Positions 6,962 to 17,110 of a DNA stretch of 59,388 bases are shown in pieces. The notes below the pieces were generated by a model. That model had not been told where the DNA came from. It searched no databases and saw nothing but the letters and a program-made list of their open reading frames with translations. Origin of the DNA: a virus; IMG/VR virus record IMGVR_UViG_3300037245_003140, positions 1-59,388 of that record. One strand, given 5' to 3'. A program made the translations under genes and the position numbers. Within the stretch, counting starts at the first letter, position 1. Every line of letters starts with the position of its first letter.

Positions 6962-9412
6962 ATGGCTGATTTTAGAATTAGAATAATAGCCGATCCAAAA
7001 GGAGTTGTCCAAGGGGCTGATAAGGCTGATAAGGCTTTAAAGAAGGTTGAAAAATCCTCTAATAGTCTGGCCAGTTCCTTAAAGTCAGCTTTTGGGTTTC
7101 TGAGTGCCGGGTTGATTGTTAGAGAACTCGTAACTTTAATTGATACTTTTACCAACCTTCAAAACAGATTAAAAGTAGTAACAAAAGATGAAATAGCCCT
7201 AACCACAGCAACCGAAAACCTTTTTAAAATATCTCAAAGAACAAGGTCAAGTTTTGCCGGGTCGGTGGAGCTATATTCAAGGCTCGCTTTAGCCACAAAA
7301 GATCTTGGGACAGAATCTAAGGAATTAGAACAATTTACAGAATCTCTAAACAAAGCTGTTATTCTTTCCGGAGCTTCTGCGCGAGAAGCAAACGCCGGAA
7401 TTATTCAGTTATCTCAGGGTTTAGCATCAGGAACGTTAAGAGGTGACGAATTAAGGTCTGTCCTCGAACAATTACCAGTAGTGGCCGATGTCATCTCAAA
7501 GAGTCTGGGTATTACCCGTGGACAATTAAGAGAGATGGGTACTCAGGGAAAAATAACAGCCGAAGTTGTTTTAAAAGCTTTCAAAGAAGCTAGGGAAGAA
7601 CTTGATAAAAGATTTCTTAAAACAGTTCCGACTATTTCTCAATCATTCCAAGTCTTAAAAAATAACATGATTAAATTAACTGGGACTTTTGACAAAAATA
7701 CCGGGATAGCAGCTCAACTCTCAAAAGCAATCATGTTTTTGTCGGAAAACCTTGAAACGCTAACGAAAGTAACGGCAATATTTGCAACTATGCTAATCAC
7801 TGTTTTAGCAGGAAGAGCAATCCCGGCAGTAACATCGGCTTTTAACACATTAACAGCAGCCATACTCGCTAATCCTTTTGGGGCCGCTGTCGTAGCGATC
7901 ACGGCTTTAACATCTGCAATGTATCTATTCGGTGACTCTGTATCGATCCAAGAGGGGAAACTTGCCACATTAAGAGATGTAGCTGTAGCACTTTTTAATA
8001 AAATGCTTGAAACTTTCAAGGCTGTAGTTAGATATGTTAAAAAGAATTTTCCAGATGTCTCAGATGTTTTTGATCGAGTTTTTGGGGATATCGAGCTTAG
8101 TTTTAAAGGCATAGCCACATTAATACTAACTCCTATAGGCAGCGCAATTGGAATATTTAAAGGTTTTGCCGCTGTGGTAGGTGTTATATTTTCTGATGGA
8201 ATAGCAAAGGCAATACCAAGAGCTTTCAATTTAGCTTTTGTGTCTGCTATCAAATTGGTACAGATAGGCCTCAACAGTATGATAGGTCTTGCAAATAAAG
8301 CCTTAGCGATATTCGGTGAAAAGGGTTTTGCAAAAATAGATTTCGGCGCCAGTTTAGCAGCTAAAACATTAGAAGCAGAAGTCGCTCCAATGTTTGACGC
8401 ATTCAAAAAAGGATATGCTGAAGGTGCTGTTGGTGTCAATAACTTCATAAATGAGATTCAAGAAAACGCTGAAACTATTGCAATGATTAGAGAAGAGGCC
8501 AACGACCTTGCGTTATTCGAGCAAGAGGCATTCCAAGACGAAACACTAAAAAGTAAAAAAATATTTGACGGCAAAATGTCTCAAGCCGATTTAGCTCTCG
8601 CAAAGCAAAGAATGAAAAGCGCCACTAATCTCTTCGGAGTCCTAAGAGAAATAGGAGGCGTGGATAGTGCATTGGTAGATCTTAAAACCCAGTTATATGA
8701 AAGACAAGCCATAATAACAGATTCTTTAAGGCAAAATATTATAAGCGAACAAGAAGCCCTTAATATATCCCTTGCAGCTAGAAAGGATTATAACAATCAA
8801 TTAATGCAGCTTGAGCTACAAAAAGCTCAAATGATGACTCAGAGCTCTTCAAATATGTTCGGATCGCTTGCGGATATTTCCAGGAGTTTCGGAGGGGAGC
8901 AGAGTAAAACATACAAGAGGTTATTTGCACTTCAGAAAGCCTTTAGTCTTGCATCGTCACTTATAGCAATAACTACCGGTACAGCAAAAGCGATGGAGTT
9001 GGGATGGCCTGCAGGGTTGGCCGCTGCGGCTTCTGTTGCAGCTGCCGGAGCTAGTATAATAGCGAACTTAGCGTCAACTGATTATGCTGGGGCGTTCCAA
9101 AATGGTGGATCTTTCAGAGTTGGAGGCGATGGAGGAACAGACAGCCAAATGGTATCCTTTAAGGCATCACCCAACGAAACAGTATCAGTCACAACCCCGG
9201 GGCAGGAATCTGCCAAAAACAGAAGTAGTGTTCAGGTACAGCAACAGATTAAAATAGAAGTTATAAATAATAAACAAGACGTACAAGTCCAAACCCAAAC
9301 ACAAGCTGATGAGTTCGGAAATGCTGTTATATCAATTATGATAGATGCAATTCTCAGAAATAAGAATGGAGCCAGTAACGTAATTCAATCAGTTGCAAGA
9401 AGGAAAACATAA
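6962..9412 (+). CDS. Tail tape measure protein
   Basis: 816 residues. Residues 70-240 carry the tape-measure N-terminal domain of the TIGR02675/TMP_3 kind, with 'SAREANAGIIQLSQGLASGTLRGDELRSV' and 'LEQLPVVADVISKSLGITRGQLREM' near 140-185. Hydrophobic segments follow near 275-320 and a long coiled coil near 500-650; the end is Ala-rich and then Gln-rich. At roughly 1.5 angstrom per residue this predicts a tail of about 120 nm, an estimate from the known length rule. It starts at the base after the T stop and overlaps the next gene by one base. Confidence 0.93.
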   Translation: MADFRIRIIADPKGVVQGADKADKALKKVEKSSNSLASSLKSAFGFLSAGLIVRELVTLIDTFTNLQNRLKVVTKDEIALTTATENLFKISQRTRSSFAGSVELYSRLALATKDLGTESKELEQFTESLNKAVILSGASAREANAGIIQLSQGLASGTLRGDELRSVLEQLPVVADVISKSLGITRGQLREMGTQGKITAEVVLKAFKEAREELDKRFLKTVPTISQSFQVLKNNMIKLTGTFDKNTGIAAQLSKAIMFLSENLETLTKVTAIFATMLITVLAGRAIPAVTSAFNTLTAAILANPFGAAVVAITALTSAMYLFGDSVSIQEGKLATLRDVAVALFNKMLETFKAVVRYVKKNFPDVSDVFDRVFGDIELSFKGIATLILTPIGSAIGIFKGFAAVVGVIFSDGIAKAIPRAFNLAFVSAIKLVQIGLNSMIGLANKALAIFGEKGFAKIDFGASLAAKTLEAEVAPMFDAFKKGYAEGAVGVNNFINEIQENAETIAMIREEANDLALFEQEAFQDETLKSKKIFDGKMSQADLALAKQRMKSATNLFGVLREIGGVDSALVDLKTQLYERQAIITDSLRQNIISEQEALNISLAARKDYNNQLMQLELQKAQMMTQSSSNMFGSLADISRSFGGEQSKTYKRLFALQKAFSLASSLIAITTGTAKAMELGWPAGLAAAASVAAAGASIIANLASTDYAGAFQNGGSFRVGGDGGTDSQMVSFKASPNETVSVTTPGQESAKNRSSVQVQQQIKIEVINNKQDVQVQTQTQADEFGNAVISIMIDAILRNKNGASNVIQSVARRKT

Positions 9413-9774
9413 TGGCTACATGGCCTTTTGATGATAACTATACGAATTTAAAGAAACGGATTATAAAACCGGCAAACCTACAAACGTCAAGTGCTGGCTA
9501 TACAATGTCGTTCCCTAAAGGGACTGTAAAAAAAAGAGCGTGGGTTATGGAGGTTTCTTTTTTATCTTTGGACCAAGCTGACGTCTTAGAGGCTTTTTTT
9601 GATGCAAATCAAGGATTAGGGTTTGACATTCAGAATCCTGACCCAAACCTTACAGGTTCTATAGGGGTTATTTTCGATCAGGACGAAATAGAATTAAAGT
9701 ATGTTGATGTGTCCCAAAATGGCACACCTACAAAAGGTGAATACAAGACTTCTATAAATGTGAGAGAAATATAA
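9412..9774 (+). CDS. Minor tail protein, gpM-like
   Basis: 120 residues. The segment 'YTMSFPKGTVKKRAWVMEVSFLSLDQADVLEAFFDANQGLGFDIQNPDP' has the pattern of the phage minor tail (lambda gpM) family: a first strand, then a helix over the target 'FF-x-x-x-x-G-x-x-F'. Next in order is an L-like and a K-like gene, as in lambda. It helps build the tail tip. Both ends overlap the neighbours by one base (TAATG). Confidence 0.8.
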   Translation: MATWPFDDNYTNLKKRIIKPANLQTSSAGYTMSFPKGTVKKRAWVMEVSFLSLDQADVLEAFFDANQGLGFDIQNPDPNLTGSIGVIFDQDEIELKYVDVSQNGTPTKGEYKTSINVREI

Positions 9775-10643
9775 TGTTAGAAATAAGTTCGGATGCCATA
9801 TCCGAGAAAAACAAAATAACCTCTGACGGGACGTGGTTAATATTACTTGAAATCGCATATGAAGGCGACACGCCGCTTTATGTATGTCTAAATAACGAAT
9901 CAATAGAATGGGATAGTAAAACATGGATACCTGCAATATTCAAACTATCAGGTATACAGGAATCCAGAGACGCAGAAGTTCCAAACATTAACTTAAGTTT
10001 CTATGATCTAAGCAGATCAATCATTCCTATATTAGAAGAGCTTAACGGCGCTATTGGAGCTATCGTAACAATAAGAATAGTACATTCAAAATTCCTATCA
10101 AATACAACTGCCGAGCTAACTGAAGTAACGGAAATTATTAATACCTCAGTAACCGACACGGCACTTGTTAATTTTGTGCTAGGGGCCGCAAATCTACTAA
10201 ATAGAAGATGCCCTATGCAAAGATACTTAAAAAATAATTGTAGATTTGTGTTTAAAAAAGCTCAAATGAATTTTACAGCAGCTGGCACCATCGATCTAAA
10301 TTCACCTTATTACATAAAAGGAGATGCGTCCGGGAACAAAGGGTTGATCAGAGAGGCTCAGATAGAGTCTGGAGATTATGCTGGCAATACTGCAGCTGGC
10401 TTGTTAATATTTTCAACTATATCCGGCCCGTTTCAAACCGAAACGATCTCCCTATATAGTGATTCGGATTTCACAATATTAGTACAAGCGGCAGCGGCAA
10501 GCGTTACGGTTTCAAATGGAAATTGTGGCTATACAGGAAGTCAAACCGATTGCAATCGGTCTTTTTCAAGATGCCAAGAGCTTAATAACTCCACTAGATT
10601 TGGTGGATTTATTGGTGTAGGAGTTAAGGGGTTAATAAAATGA
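9774..10643 (+). CDS. Minor tail protein, gpL-like iron-sulfur protein
   Basis: 289 residues. Cysteines lie in two groups: near residues 144 and 155 ('RRCP', 'NNC') and near 250, 259 and 266 ('NCGYTG', 'TDC', 'SRCQ'), followed by 'RFGGFIGV'. Lambda gpL has the same C-terminal Cys pattern ending in N-F-GGF and binds a [4Fe-4S] cluster at the tail tip; the family match is strong, the cluster here is inferred. Overlaps the K-like gene by four bases. Confidence 0.82.
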   Translation: MLEISSDAISEKNKITSDGTWLILLEIAYEGDTPLYVCLNNESIEWDSKTWIPAIFKLSGIQESRDAEVPNINLSFYDLSRSIIPILEELNGAIGAIVTIRIVHSKFLSNTTAELTEVTEIINTSVTDTALVNFVLGAANLLNRRCPMQRYLKNNCRFVFKKAQMNFTAAGTIDLNSPYYIKGDASGNKGLIREAQIESGDYAGNTAAGLLIFSTISGPFQTETISLYSDSDFTILVQAAAASVTVSNGNCGYTGSQTDCNRSFSRCQELNNSTRFGGFIGVGVKGLIK

Positions 10644-11023
10644 TATACAACGATTTGATAGGAATTCCGTTTAGTGCAGAGGGAGATGTGGGGATCAACT
10701 GTTACAACCTCCTAAGGAGGGCATTTAAAAAACACGGCATAAAGGTACCTGAAACAAATATTTCTGTTTGTGCTTGCCGAGAAGCGAGTAACAAGGAAAT
10801 CGCAAACAATGTGTCAAAATATTGGCTCAAAATAAAAAAACCTAAGACCCCGTGTGCCGTTGTTATTCGTTCGACAAATCCCGACTTTGCAAACCATATT
10901 GGTACTTACGTTGGATCAGGGCGCATACTACACGTTGCTCAAAATATTAATTCTGTGATAGAGAGAATGTATCCTAAGTATGAAAACAAGATCTTAGGGT
11001 TTTATGAATTTGTGGGAGAATAG
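10640..11023 (+). CDS. Tail tip NlpC/P60-like peptidase (gpK-like)
   Basis: 127 residues, a single-domain NlpC/P60 fold: catalytic Cys21 in 'NCYNLLRR' and His86 in 'NHIGTYVGSGRILH'. It lacks the N-terminal metal-dependent (JAB) domain of lambda gpK. The role is cleavage of peptidoglycan cross-links or processing during tail tip assembly and DNA entry. It lies between the L-like and J-like genes as expected and ends one base before the next start. Confidence 0.85.
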   Translation: MIYNDLIGIPFSAEGDVGINCYNLLRRAFKKHGIKVPETNISVCACREASNKEIANNVSKYWLKIKKPKTPCAVVIRSTNPDFANHIGTYVGSGRILHVAQNINSVIERMYPKYENKILGFYEFVGE

Positions 11024-14000
11024 ATGTCTGTAACAGTAACAACAATTAAAGATCCACTTAATCCACTTGTAAATAAAAAGGAGTTGTTGAATTACGAAAA
11101 AAACAACCCTGTTTCTCACTACGTCAAAAATTTGATTGTTGGAATGGATATTACCTATATTATATACGTAAATGGAAACCCTGCAACTGAAAAAACAATA
11201 GTGAAAGATAACGATATAATAGCAGTTGTCGCAAAAATTGAGGGCGAATGGGTTGCTGTTGTTGCTATTATTATTTATGCTGCCTGGCAAGCTGGACGAG
11301 GCGTTTATACTGAAATACCAATTATTACGCCGATATCAGAAACCGAGCAAACCTACGGATGGGGAGACCCAAAACAAACAAATCGAGAAGGCGTTGGGAT
11401 ACCTTATCTTTTCGGGGACAATAGAGTTCCAGGCCATGTAATAAATCAATTCGTCAGTGTGGAAAATAACAATGATATATTAAACGTCCTTTTAGGTGTT
11501 TGCGATCATCCTGTTGACTCAATAACTGACATAGAAATAAATAAACAGCCCGCTTCTAATTATAGGGGAGTGACAGCAAAGACAAAATTGGGTTTAAATA
11601 ATGACTCTCCCATTCCCGGATTCAATGAAATTATAAACCAGACAACTGTAGGTTCAAGGCTAAATAAAGACGTTCCGGTAATTTCAACAACTGGGGGAAA
11701 TTTTGTTGAAAAAATTAGAATATTCATAACAGCTCCAGCTGGATTGTATTTTTCAAACGATACCGGAGAACTTGAATCAAGATCTGCAATATTTAAAATT
11801 GAATACAAGCTTTCTTCAAATCCTGCATGGACTCTTTTTGGTTCCAAGACTATAAATGCTGCTACAGTAGAAGCGCAGAGAAAAACATACGATATAGACA
11901 GTCTAACCCCAGGGCAATATAACATTAGAATAACACGAACAAACGCTAGGGAAGAAAACTTCAGAGGTCGGTCTGATATCGATTTTACTTTATTCCAAGA
12001 GATAGTTAAACAAGAACTTATATACCCAAGACTCGCCGCTTATTCAGTTGAAGCCATTGCAACTGATCAACTGAGTGGCGGGACTCCATCGTATTCAGCA
12101 TTAGTAACAAGAAGCACAGTGAGAGTGTTCAATGAAACAACTGGTTACTGGGAATCTAAAAGGGCAACCAACTATGCATGGATGTGCTACGCCCTCTTAA
12201 ATGAATTTTCGGAAAGAGATAAGTCGGAAATAATATGGGATGATTTTCTTGAATGGGGGAATTATGGCGATGATATTGTCGACGGTGATTATAGATTCAA
12301 TGGAAATTGTATTGTTATTGATGACGGTGGAAGTTTTTGGAGTGAGATTCAAAAAATAGCACGATACGGATTTGGTGAAATCGTAAGGCGTGGGACTCGT
12401 TATGGCGTCTATATTGATAAACCACAGGGCACTGTATCTGATATGTTTACAATGGGAAACATAATAGAAGGAAGCTTTCAGATGCAATACCTGCCGAAAA
12501 AGGACAGGGCAAATGCAATTGAATTACAATATAACGATCGCGACAGAAACTATAATCGTCAAGTTGTAACAATATACTCAGAAGATTACTTAGAAACCGG
12601 AATAACCCCTATAAAATCAACATTGGCACTTGAGGCTTCAATATCTCAACCCGAAGCTATAAGACAGGCAGTAAGAAGGATAAACACAAATAAATTTGTA
12701 AATAGAACGATCACCTTTAACGCTTTTGTGGATTCATTTGCTGCCACAATTGGCGATTTAATATACTTCCAGCACTTTATTCCATCTTATGAAACAGGGT
12801 TAGGTGGAAGGATTTTAGATGCTGGAAATGATGATGGATTCGGAAATCCATATTGTGAAATTGATCAAGAATATACTTTTGCAATAGGCCAAATATACAC
12901 AGTTCTAGTAAGGCTTAACGATGGCTCACTGACAGAAAAAGTCATAAACAACGCAGGGGGTACAACATCAAATATATTAACCCTAACCACTCCATGGGCT
13001 ATTGTCCCTGTAGTAGATAATACGGAAAAACCTGTCTATACATTTGGGGAAGTTGCCACAAACAAAAAAATATACCGTTTATCCTCAGTATCAAGACAGG
13101 ATGATTTCGTTAGATCTTTAGTTGCAACTGAATATATCCCAGAGATCTATACTAATAACGATGGATTTATAATAGACGAGATAGTTGACGAAGATATAGT
13201 TCAAAGAGCGAACGAATTAACACTTGAAGAAAACGTTACATTTCAAGAAAACGGGGCTTATTTCAGCTCTGTAGCGATTGCATGGATCCCGATCCAAAGC
13301 GGTGGATTTGATTGGGTTGTGTGGCTCGAAGACCTTACAAGTGGAATTGATCCAATTAAAGTTATAACAACCGGGTCAACAACTGGAATTATACCAACTG
13401 GGCAGATAACAACAGGGCATAGCTATAGGGTTTATATAAATACAGAAGAAGAGGGAGCTGTAAATTTCTTTTCAAATTCAGGGACTATAACTATTGTAGG
13501 CAAAGAGGTTTTGCCTGAAGATGTTACAAAATTCTTTACCCAAGATAACCAATTAACTTGGGAATACATAGGCTCTATCAGTGAGATATCAGGCTTTAGA
13601 ATAAAACAAGGATTCGGGGATAACGTTTCTTGGGCCGAGGCAACATATCTCAACAACGGAAACCTCGTAAGTTCACCATATCCAATTGAAGCCAATGGTG
13701 TAACAACAACATATATGATAAAAGCCTTTGATAACGTTGGAAGAGAGAGCGAGAACCCAGCAATTGTAATAACCAACTTGGGTGATATAGATACCTCTAA
13801 TATAGCGGAAGAGGAAATACTTGCCCCTTCATTCAGTGGGACTATTGTTAACGGAACCGTTATATTCGATGAATTATTTTCCAATAACAGTGGTAAGTTC
13901 TGGACAGGGGAAGAGAATAATGTTATCTGGTCAGGAATTCCCGGTAATTATTATTTTACGACTAAATATTTAGAAATGAGCTATACTTTTAGATTTACTC

Positions 14001-14515
14001 CTAAATTCATGGGGGTTCCTGTAATATTTAAAGTTGATACTGTTTCACCTCAAGGATATCAAATATATTATAGGGAGGTGTTGCCTGCTATATATTGGTC
14101 AGGGAATCCCAATGCTGTTTTTTCGATTGCTTGGAATGGAGAGGACACAAGCGAATTCAAGTTATTACCTCCTTCAACGATCCTAAAAGAGCAAGAATAC
14201 GAAATAAAAATTGTTACAAATACGGGGGCTGAGCAATCAAAAATAAGCGAGATAAAAGTTGCTTATGATTTCCCGGACATAGTGGAGACGTTTGAAGATC
14301 TATCTATAAGTGCGATGGGAACAAGAATCCCAATAGCAAAAGAGTATCAATTGATAAAAAACGTTGGGCTTACACTGCAAACAGCCGGTGGGTCTTCTGC
14401 AACAAGCCTATTGGTTGATGATAAAGATCCAGATTTAGGTCCACTAATATTTGCAAAAGATAAAGACCAAGTAAATGTCACAGCGACTATTGACACAAGA
14501 ATACAAGGATATTAA
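11024..14515 (+). CDS. Central tail hub/tip protein, gpI-gpJ-like fusion
   Basis: 1163 residues. The first 60 residues resemble a small ubiquitin-like gpI domain ('MDITYIIYVNGNPATEKTIVKDNDII'), followed by a hydrophobic segment near 75-95 ('WVAVVAIIIYAAWQAG') and then the gpJ-type hub ('YGWGDPKQTNREGVGIPYLFG' near 110). Domains of fibronectin type follow toward the C-terminus (about 760-1050). It forms the tail hub and usually carries host-recognition loops at the C-terminus. The I-J fusion seen here is common outside lambda. Confidence 0.85.
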   Translation: MSVTVTTIKDPLNPLVNKKELLNYEKNNPVSHYVKNLIVGMDITYIIYVNGNPATEKTIVKDNDIIAVVAKIEGEWVAVVAIIIYAAWQAGRGVYTEIPIITPISETEQTYGWGDPKQTNREGVGIPYLFGDNRVPGHVINQFVSVENNNDILNVLLGVCDHPVDSITDIEINKQPASNYRGVTAKTKLGLNNDSPIPGFNEIINQTTVGSRLNKDVPVISTTGGNFVEKIRIFITAPAGLYFSNDTGELESRSAIFKIEYKLSSNPAWTLFGSKTINAATVEAQRKTYDIDSLTPGQYNIRITRTNAREENFRGRSDIDFTLFQEIVKQELIYPRLAAYSVEAIATDQLSGGTPSYSALVTRSTVRVFNETTGYWESKRATNYAWMCYALLNEFSERDKSEIIWDDFLEWGNYGDDIVDGDYRFNGNCIVIDDGGSFWSEIQKIARYGFGEIVRRGTRYGVYIDKPQGTVSDMFTMGNIIEGSFQMQYLPKKDRANAIELQYNDRDRNYNRQVVTIYSEDYLETGITPIKSTLALEASISQPEAIRQAVRRINTNKFVNRTITFNAFVDSFAATIGDLIYFQHFIPSYETGLGGRILDAGNDDGFGNPYCEIDQEYTFAIGQIYTVLVRLNDGSLTEKVINNAGGTTSNILTLTTPWAIVPVVDNTEKPVYTFGEVATNKKIYRLSSVSRQDDFVRSLVATEYIPEIYTNNDGFIIDEIVDEDIVQRANELTLEENVTFQENGAYFSSVAIAWIPIQSGGFDWVVWLEDLTSGIDPIKVITTGSTTGIIPTGQITTGHSYRVYINTEEEGAVNFFSNSGTITIVGKEVLPEDVTKFFTQDNQLTWEYIGSISEISGFRIKQGFGDNVSWAEATYLNNGNLVSSPYPIEANGVTTTYMIKAFDNVGRESENPAIVITNLGDIDTSNIAEEEILAPSFSGTIVNGTVIFDELFSNNSGKFWTGEENNVIWSGIPGNYYFTTKYLEMSYTFRFTPKFMGVPVIFKVDTVSPQGYQIYYREVLPAIYWSGNPNAVFSIAWNGEDTSEFKLLPPSTILKEQEYEIKIVTNTGAEQSKISEIKVAYDFPDIVETFEDLSISAMGTRIPIAKEYQLIKNVGLTLQTAGGSSATSLLVDDKDPDLGPLIFAKDKDQVNVTATIDTRIQGY

Positions 14516-14532
14516 AAAAATAAGGAGTAAAC

Positions 14533-15726
14533 ATGTCACTATTACCAGATATAAATTTTTATAATACGGCTAAAACTGAAGGAGAATCGAACATAGGTTG
14601 GTTCTTAAAAGTTAGGAGCGTAATAACAGAATTACTTGGGGGGGCTGAGAGCTTCCCCACATACACTATAGATACAGGTGTTATAAGTCCGGCCGTTGCT
14701 ATTTTTGATATTGCGACCGAGGGTGCAGCAGCTACAGACGAGCTCTCCCAAATTTCTATAACAGTTGGTACAGAGTGGGCAGAAGGTCGAATAATAATTA
14801 TCAGTATTAATAATGATGCACAGGCAGTCCTGCTTAAACACGAAGGCGGTGGGTCTGGGCAGATGTCCTTTACTGATGGGGTGGATGTTCTTCTGAACAG
14901 TACTAAAAAACGGGTTGTCCTTATACTTAAGGGTACAGTTTGGGAAGAATTCAATTTTGTTCCCTATGGAGCTAATAGTGAAGCACAAAGCATCAGTGCG
15001 AGTGTTGTAGGAAGTGCCTTAACAGTAGGTTTAAAAGCTAAAAACCTTAAATTTAGAAAAACTGATTTAACAAATGGAATCTATGATAATATATCATTCT
15101 CTGATTTATCGCTTATAATTCCTAGTGGTGCTACCCTTGGTACCATTAACTCGGTCGAAAGCGAGTTAATCTTAATTGCAATTAATAACGCTGGAACAGT
15201 AGAGCTTGTAATTGTAAATATTGCAGGGGGTAATGACTTATCAGAAACTGGATTAATAACCACAGTTGCTATTAGTGCAGCAGCCGATAGTAACAATGTT
15301 TTTTATTCAGAATTTGCAAGGGTTGGGGTTCCCTATCGTGTTGTAGGTTCTGTAAAATCAACACAAGCCACAGCAGGAGCATGGGCAACTACTCCAAGTG
15401 CTGTCCAGGGTTATGGCGGTCAGGCTTTAGCCTCGATGTCAAGTGTTGGGTATGGACAGACAGAACAAATCCTCACGGGTTCCAGGGCTTTTGGTGTTAC
15501 ATATTACACCCCACCTGGTAAACCTATACACGTGAGTGTATGGGGTAATGCTAGTGCTTCAAACCAAGATTTAGTTATTACAATTAATGGTTCGGCTTTT
15601 TATGTGGGGGCAAAATCATATGCTATAGGAGTTCAAATAAGTGTAAGCGGGTTTGTGCGTGGTGGTGTGAGCTATTCAGTAAATGGAAGTGGTGTCAGTT
15701 TATCAACTTGGAAAGAATCAAGATAA
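14533..15726 (+). CDS. Tail fibre/receptor-binding protein
   Basis: 397 residues, Ser/Thr/Gly-rich, beta-structured. The end is a compact Gly/Ser-rich domain ('SVSGFVRGGVSYSVNGSGVSLSTWKESR'-like, about residues 260-397) of the kind found at fibre tips. It follows the hub gene after 17 bases with AAGGAG at the start and precedes a DUF4376 gene. Attachment to the host surface is inferred from position and composition. Confidence 0.7.
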   Translation: MSLLPDINFYNTAKTEGESNIGWFLKVRSVITELLGGAESFPTYTIDTGVISPAVAIFDIATEGAAATDELSQISITVGTEWAEGRIIIISINNDAQAVLLKHEGGGSGQMSFTDGVDVLLNSTKKRVVLILKGTVWEEFNFVPYGANSEAQSISASVVGSALTVGLKAKNLKFRKTDLTNGIYDNISFSDLSLIIPSGATLGTINSVESELILIAINNAGTVELVIVNIAGGNDLSETGLITTVAISAAADSNNVFYSEFARVGVPYRVVGSVKSTQATAGAWATTPSAVQGYGGQALASMSSVGYGQTEQILTGSRAFGVTYYTPPGKPIHVSVWGNASASNQDLVITINGSAFYVGAKSYAIGVQISVSGFVRGGVSYSVNGSGVSLSTWKESR

Positions 15727-15741
15727 GAGGAGGAAAAAAAT

Positions 15742-16284
15742 ATGACGTTATACGGATTGCCAAATAATGAAATACACGATGATGGTGGAAGAGAAGATAT
15801 TAAAGAAAAGATTCTTTCAAAGAATCCAGGTGCTGAAATACTTGACAGATTACCAAAAGATAACGAATCTTATGTATTTGGAGAGGGTTTTCTTTTTCAA
15901 TATATTCCTTGTAGAGAATCAAGGTGTGATGAAGTAGATAGATTAAGAGACACAAAACAGTATGAGGGTTTCATTTATGGGGGGAAAACCTGGGATATAA
16001 GACCTCTTGATATAATGAATATCCTCGGGAGGCAGGCTTACGCTCATAATGGTTTAACAGACGATACTAATTATCCATGGACAACTGAGAAGAAAACATG
16101 GTGGGATAGAGAAAACATTGATCATGTATTCATTACAAGACAAGATTTTATAGATTTTGCTTTAGCTGTTGACGTGTTTATTAGTTTATTATTCAGAAAA
16201 GGTATGGATCATAAAAGAGCCTTAAGGTTACTGACTAACTATGAACTAATAAGAGACTATGGTATAACTACAGGGTGGGAATAA
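15742..16284 (+). CDS. DUF4376-type tail fibre-associated protein
   Basis: 180 residues. Residues 70-165 follow the DUF4376 pattern: 'EVDRLRDTKQYEGFIYGGKTWDI', then a helix, 'YPWTTE', 'ITRQDFIDFALAVDVFI' and a final helical hairpin. This domain is common in genes right after tail fibres, where it is thought to be part of the fibre or its assembly. The N-terminal 65 residues are not recognised. Strong GAGGAGG site; the stop overlaps the next ATG. Confidence 0.75.
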   Translation: MTLYGLPNNEIHDDGGREDIKEKILSKNPGAEILDRLPKDNESYVFGEGFLFQYIPCRESRCDEVDRLRDTKQYEGFIYGGKTWDIRPLDIMNILGRQAYAHNGLTDDTNYPWTTEKKTWWDRENIDHVFITRQDFIDFALAVDVFISLLFRKGMDHKRALRLLTNYELIRDYGITTGWE

Positions 16285-16430
16285 TGAAAAAAAGGCGACA
16301 AATAAAACGGGGTTCCAGATCTTTGGGTCGTAATTATGGGTTTACAACTACTAGTGCTGCACTAAATATACCTCCTGTATGGTCTCCTAAACCAAATAGA
16401 CAGCCAGGAGAAGGGGTTTACACGTGGTAG
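16284..16430 (+). CDS. Small basic protein
   Basis: 48 residues, starting in the TAATG overlap with the DUF4376 gene: an Arg/Lys-rich N-terminus and a Pro-rich C-terminus. No domain recognised. Translational coupling on both sides (its last seven bases overlap the next gene) supports that it is real. Confidence 0.6.
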   Translation: MKKRRQIKRGSRSLGRNYGFTTTSAALNIPPVWSPKPNRQPGEGVYTW

Positions 16431-17110
16431 AATTGAACAAAAAATTAATATTATGCTTGTTAATATCCGCTGTATTGCAAAGCCTTCATAACTTTAAATT
16501 CGGCAATGCAAACCCATGGGATATTAACTATATTGCAACCAGATTAGAAATAGCTGTGTGGATTGCCTTCTCTTTCTCGATCATTCCGTATAAATACCTG
16601 TTTACAAAATCATGCCTATTTGGTTTATGCCTAATAGAGATCCCCGAATTTTTAATATATCTGTTTAATCCAAACGTCTATCTAATATGTGGGATTCGTG
16701 GACTTATGTTTATAATTGGAATGGCCTATATTTTTTCTAAAAGTTACACTTCAGATATTAAAGAACTGGACGAAGAGCATTTTTTCATCGTAGGAATTAA
16801 ACCCAAAAAACTTACAGGGTTTCACTTTATACTCTCACTATTCCATAAAGATCCATACGGCGGTGTGGGCGTATATGCGGCAGGAAAATTCTATCACTAT
16901 AGAAGAGATTGCATAACCATAGAAGATAGAAAATTCATAGAATCAAGGCCGTTTAAATACAGAATAATTAAAAAAGGGAAACTGGACCCTGGAAGATTGG
17001 AACAATTAAAATCATTAAAAGGCTCTAAGCGTGAAAAATGGTCCTTAAAATATAATTGTATGACAGTACTTGAACCTATACTTTCTAAGCGAGGGAAACC
17101 CCTGATATGA
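16424..17110 (+). CDS. Membrane protein with possible cysteine-hydrolase C-terminus
   Basis: 228 residues, GTG start with AGGAGAAGGGG upstream. Four hydrophobic segments in the first 110 residues (about 6-22, 38-55, 60-82, 86-107), then a soluble domain. The domain has 'GGVGVYAAGKFYHYRR' near 150 and 'YNCMTVLEPIL' near 215, an order (His before Cys) like circularly permuted papain-fold hydrolases (NlpC/LRAT-like). This catalytic reading is only a suggestion. It is the penultimate gene of the late operon. Confidence 0.68.
   Translation: MVELNKKLILCLLISAVLQSLHNFKFGNANPWDINYIATRLEIAVWIAFSFSIIPYKYLFTKSCLFGLCLIEIPEFLIYLFNPNVYLICGIRGLMFIIGMAYIFSKSYTSDIKELDEEHFFIVGIKPKKLTGFHFILSLFHKDPYGGVGVYAAGKFYHYRRDCITIEDRKFIESRPFKYRIIKKGKLDPGRLEQLKSLKGSKREKWSLKYNCMTVLEPILSKRGKPLI

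Noticed and set aside
7714-8448. 244-codon minus-strand frame inside the tape measure gene
   Set aside because: Low-complexity Ala/Ser/Lys translation typical of antisense to a helical coding region, no ribosome site.
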